Shown here: piece after piece, positions 60,316 to 64,000 of the stretch
How the letters are laid out: the number at the start of each line of letters is the position of its first letter
Position numbering within the stretch: position 1 is the stretch's first letter
Origin: Glandiceps talaboti
Taxonomy: Eukaryota > Hemichordata > Enteropneusta > Spengelidae
NCBI RefSeq assembly: GCF_964340395.1
Contig: NC_135552.1
Location: 13,023,194-13,087,193 of the forward strand
DNA: 64,000 bases
Direction: 5' to 3'
Notes under the pieces: model-generated
Told to the model about the DNA's origin: nothing
The model's input: only the letters and a program-made list of their open reading frames with translations
Databases searched by the model: none
Program-made: the position numbers and the translations under genes

Positions 60316-60975
60316 CTACAATTGATTCAAATTACAGTTTCACTATAATTGATTTAAATTACAGTTTCACTATAATTAATTCAAATTACAGTATCAGTGC
60401 AAGTTATTGTAATCACAATTTCACTAATTAATTCAAGTTGCAGTTCTACTGCAATTGCTTCAAATTGCAGTCTGCTGTATCAATTAATTCAAGCTACAGT
60501 TTCACTGCAATTGAGTCTGTTAGTTTCACTGCATTGATTCAATTTACACTCAGCTGCATCAAATGATTCAATTGAGCTACAGTTTCACTGCAATTGATTC
60601 AATTAGTTTCACTGCAGTAATTGCAGTGAAACTGTAGCTTGAATCAATTGATGCAGCTGACCAATTTGAATCAATTGCAGTGAAACTAATTGAATCAATT
60701 ACTTCAAATTACAGTCAGCTGCAACAATTGATTCAAAGCTACAGTTTCACTGCAATTGATTCAATTAGTTTCACTGCAATTGGTTCGATTTACAGTTCCA
60801 CTGCAGTTGATTCAAATGACAGTTTTACTGCAATTAATTCAAGTTATATTTTCATTGCAATTGATTCAAGTTACAGTTTCATTGCAATTGGTTCAAGTCA
60901 GTTTCACTATAATTGCTTCAAATTAAATTTATAATATTGTTGCTTCAAATTACAGTTTCATTGCAATTGAATGTA
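60316..60975 (+). repeat. Degenerate array of about 30-bp units containing a large inverted repeat
   Basis: Units of the type ATTCAAATTACAGTTTCACT followed by GCAATTG recur about 20 times. From about 60547 to 60670 units are inverted about a centre near 60610: CAGCTGCATCAAATGATTCA...GTTTCACTGCAATT on the left faces AATTGCAGTGAAACTGTAGC...GATGCAGCTG on the right. The plus-strand frame at 60680-60934 reads a serine/isoleucine repeat because of the array. It begins where the truncated LINE ends. Confidence 0.8.
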
Positions 60976-63419
60976 AGTATATTATTTCAGTGACAACTTC
61001 TTCAATACTTTGAACATTACGACATAGGATGATTTCAATATGACACAAAATAAACCACCCCCAAAAAAGTTACAGACTGTATTCCTTTAAGATTGTTGTC
61101 CTAAGAATATGAGTGTCAATGTCACAGGGGTTAAGTTAATGGTAATTGTATGCAGGTGATACTATTTGTTTGTGAGATAAAACTAATAGTATTTGATTTG
61201 ATAAGCCAGAGTAGTAAAGTTGAGAATCTCAGAGCTGTCATTTACACCTCACATGGATATGCATTGCATACTAATTACATGTATTGTATGACCCCTAGCA
61301 TCCTGATGTGTTAGCGTAGTGAATTTATAACAGCGCAGAGATGGCCCCGTAGTGAGATAAAGTGCACAGTTCAAAATCTTATGTACATACTCAAATCATG
61401 GATTTAAAGAATTGTAGCAGTCATTGAATAAAACGTACGTGTTCTTAAGGATGGATGCATTAATTAGCTAATAGTAATACTGGTTGGCAAAATGCTGAAA
61501 TTACACATATTTAACTTGAAATGTGCCTCAGAAATAAACTATAATCAAACTTTTGCTTTTACTTTGCCCAGGAAAGCTCCATCCCATTCTCATGCAGTCC
61601 AAGTCTTGAAAAAAATAGGAGGTCACCATACAAAGTTTTGAAATAGAGGTCAAAAGCATGTGAAAATTAATGAAGCCATTTTTAGAATCCAATATGGCCA
61701 CCGAATACTGTAGATTGTCGGTGTCCTTAAAACCATGGATGAAATAACTTATAAAATCTGTAACTTGTTTATAATACTTCTCCCAAGTATTGCGAAGTTT
61801 CTGAACGTCTAAACTTGTTTAAGGTTTTCAACATAATTGAGTTACCATAGTAGTTTTATTTGGTTATATCTTCGCTTGTCTAGGTTAAAAATTCCACGAA
61901 GTTTTTTAAGCCTCAGAGGTCATTGATAGACAGGAAGCCTATGGTACAATCATTGCACAAGCCTTCCAGATTGTATATAATTGGTTTCAATTATGAAATT
62001 GCTATTATAGTATAGATAGGAAACAAAACATATGTTGTTTTATCAAAGTAAACCTGTTGTCTGATGATAGAAACCCTAAACATCATAGTGGCAACCCTGA
62101 ATAACATGATAGCAACCATAAACATCACATTGGCAGCCATAAACAGCATGATAGCAACCACAAATATTATATTATTTTGATTTATGGACAAAGGGTAGAG
62201 ATACTATATATCAATTTATTTTATAGTTGAATATCAAAAAGGTTATTGATAAAATACAGTTCTTAAACAAGTTATAACTTGTCAACGTTTTGTGTCATGG
62301 CCCTATTAACAAAAGTTATAGTTGAATGATGTATTGTGCTGGAATAACCCCTGGGGGTCAACCAATATAACTTATTAAAGAGATGCATTGAAATTATAGT
62401 GACCCCAATCTATCACTATATTTTTTATGGTATTGTGTTATTAACAATCATGTCATTAATTAGTTGCAATCTTGATTGCTTAATATGTAATGGTATAAAA
62501 GTTGTCCATTATACAAACTCCCAGAAAAAGTCTAAAAATCAACAACTATAGGTCATGAGTTATCAGTCTAATTTGCATACTTGTAATTCGCATATATGCC
62601 CATTTGCTTATTCAAGCAAAATGTCTGTGTGTCAATCAGTGGAGACAGTGAAAAACAACAAAAAGCATTCCTACTATTTGTTAATGCTAGTGTGGTACTG
62701 TTGCCACACTTTGATGATGTCAAAGATGCTTATTCCTCTGTAGTTGGTTTTTAAAGATAACCCCACAGATAACCCCAAGTTATCTACCTGCATAACTTCA
62801 GCCATTTCAGCAACGCAACAAAATGCAACAAAAGTTATGTAAAAGCAGGGGTGAACAAATCATTTTGTGAACTGGTGGTCTCCAAACCAGTGCCTTAAAA
62901 AATCCAGTGGTCCTGCTCAGTGAAAGAATTAGTGGTCCCAGGTCCTGCTAATTTGAACTGAAAAGACTAAATTGAGTTGCCATGCATGATAGAAGTTGTT
63001 TAGAGTGCACAAAGAGGTTTAGTTACTCTAAATTTATGAATTTTTGGTAACCAAACATTATGTCATAATGCAATTTTATGCTACATCTGAATATATATAC
63101 ATGTACATGGTGAGAATGCTATCAATGGCTAAATATTAATGTAGTTTGAAGTAATTACAGTAAATTTTGAGTAATATATTTTAATATCAAAGAGAGATAT
63201 CACCTAATACATTATATAAATAACATAGTCAGATAAACATGTCAGTCAGACTTGAAAGTTATCAGCTTATCACTTAAAATGTAGACACACTGCGGGCTCT
63301 GATCAATCACCGTTTCAAAAAAAAAAGATTAAATTTACTTTCATTTGTTGTCGATTTGGAAATTGTTTCTGCACATTAAAAGTACTTTTGCCCGTAGCTT
63401 TGTTCCTGTCTGCCTGCAG
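60976..63419. other. AT-rich DNA with a small minisatellite
   Basis: At 62065-62165 a 20-21 bp unit of the type ACATGATAGCAACCATAAAC recurs about five times. A TTTTTAGAATCCAATATGGC motif lies at 61679. No exon was recognised. GTGGTC-rich text at 62870-62945 (GTGGTCTCC, GTGGTCCTG, GTGGTCCCAGGTCCTG) is locally repetitive. Confidence 0.4.
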
Positions 63420-63448
63420 TGCTCATTACATATTCGTCAAGTCATGGT
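63420..63448 (+). CDS. Candidate 29-base exon of the third gene
   Basis: It follows a strong tract and acceptor (TGTTCCTGTCTGCCTGCAG). Entered in phase 0, the phase left by the exon at 54952-54984, it reads CSLHIRQVM and leaves two bases at GT|GTGAGT. Both splice sites are good, but the exon is very short and no homology is known. Confidence 0.25.
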
Positions 63449-64000
63449 GTGAGTATATATCTGCCATTCAATTGAGTTGAGCAGCTTGAGGCTTGCTTAA
63501 AATAGCGCTCAGATTGTGTGTGTGCTCGAATTAAAAGGTAGTCCAGTTAGGGTCTGACATGTGAAGAACCGCTCAGCCCAAGGCCTTTCTGTTGTGTTGT
63601 TCTAACTTTAGATAAAAAAGAAAGATTTTGTGGTGTTTCAAGAGTCTATATTCAATCTTCATTTTTTCAAGATTTCTGAGAATATTAGAATTTAGTTGGC
63701 TTTACATCATGACAGACAGTGATTAGTTGAGTCATGTGATCATTGCAGTGTACTTTCTATGTAGGTGGGGTGAGACTAGGGTTGGAGGTATAACGTAGAG
63801 GTGGGTGGTTCAATCGTCGTTGAGTTGTTTGCAATAAGTAACAGTTGCAATCAGGATAGTTGATAGACACATTTAATACCACAGTGAAGGGTTAAAACCT
63901 GGTATTCTTCGACGTAAGTCCACTTGCAGAATGTCTGTTAATTTCCCAATGTACTCATAGCTTGTACTTCAGTAAATTTATACATTTTGTATCTTTACCC
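63449..64000. other. Right edge, no recognised gene
   Basis: AT-rich DNA. Splice-like motifs occur (for example around 63745-63765) without an open protein-like frame between them. Confidence 0.35.

Overview
This looks like a gene-poor, intron-rich stretch of an AT-rich metazoan nuclear genome, most likely a marine invertebrate. The grounds are small coding islands with GT-AG borders separated by kilobases, abundant microsatellites and minisatellites, many short terminal-inverted-repeat (TIR) elements, LINE remnants, a tRNA-derived SINE with an (ATT)n tail, and a strong excess of the palindrome TACATGTA. The SINE tail type and TACATGTA excess fit hemichordates, amphioxus or lophotrochozoans, but I cannot place the phylum. 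There is no prokaryotic-style gene, rRNA, stand-alone tRNA or CRISPR array. Most long open frames are simple-sequence or antisense artefacts.

Genes. Three partial gene models can be supported. (1) A minus-strand gene starts near 21.5 kb, with ETS and YY1-like promoter motifs and a 5' UTR exon ending in a GT donor. Coding exons follow at 17607-17669, 15521-15633 (a membrane segment) and 6012-6101; the phases show at least one unseen exon between the last two, and the gene probably runs off the left edge. (2) A divergent plus-strand gene starts near 26.0-26.3 kb in a CpG-rich patch. Its first coding exon (26282-26313) and second exon (28665-28870) join in phase. A 19-base candidate exon (33889-33907) and a terminal exon with a degenerate EF-hand-like loop (50886-50952) also fit in phase. 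(3) A weaker plus-strand first coding exon lies at 54952-54984, with a possible micro-exon at 63420-63448. I do not recognise any of the three products.

Repeats by region. 0-9 kb: a decayed tandem repeat, an (ATGT)/(ACGT) microsatellite, an intronic duplication carrying AGGTCA direct repeats beside an exon, and two TIR elements. 9.9-13.3 kb: a 59-bp minisatellite of about 22 copies ending in an inverted, interrupted copy of its own unit, then a 41-bp minisatellite broken by (TA)n. 14.4-15.4 kb: a long-TIR element abutting a SINE. 22-25 kb: a TTAA-flanked TIR element, a 159-bp polypurine tract with (CAGA)n blocks, and a decayed LINE end. 30-38 kb: a hairpin, a 157-bp foldback and a cluster of four copies of one TIR family. 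38-58 kb: many degenerate tandem arrays of 20-135 bp units. 58-64 kb: a TIR element, a LINE 3' end with a zinc-knuckle domain, and an array containing a large inverted repeat.

How it fits together: the two best genes are divergently transcribed from promoters about 4.5 kb apart. Nearly everything else is intron or intergenic DNA shaped by small non-autonomous transposons and tandem expansion. Exons were judged by eye from splice sites, phase and protein-like composition; no alignment or expression data were available.
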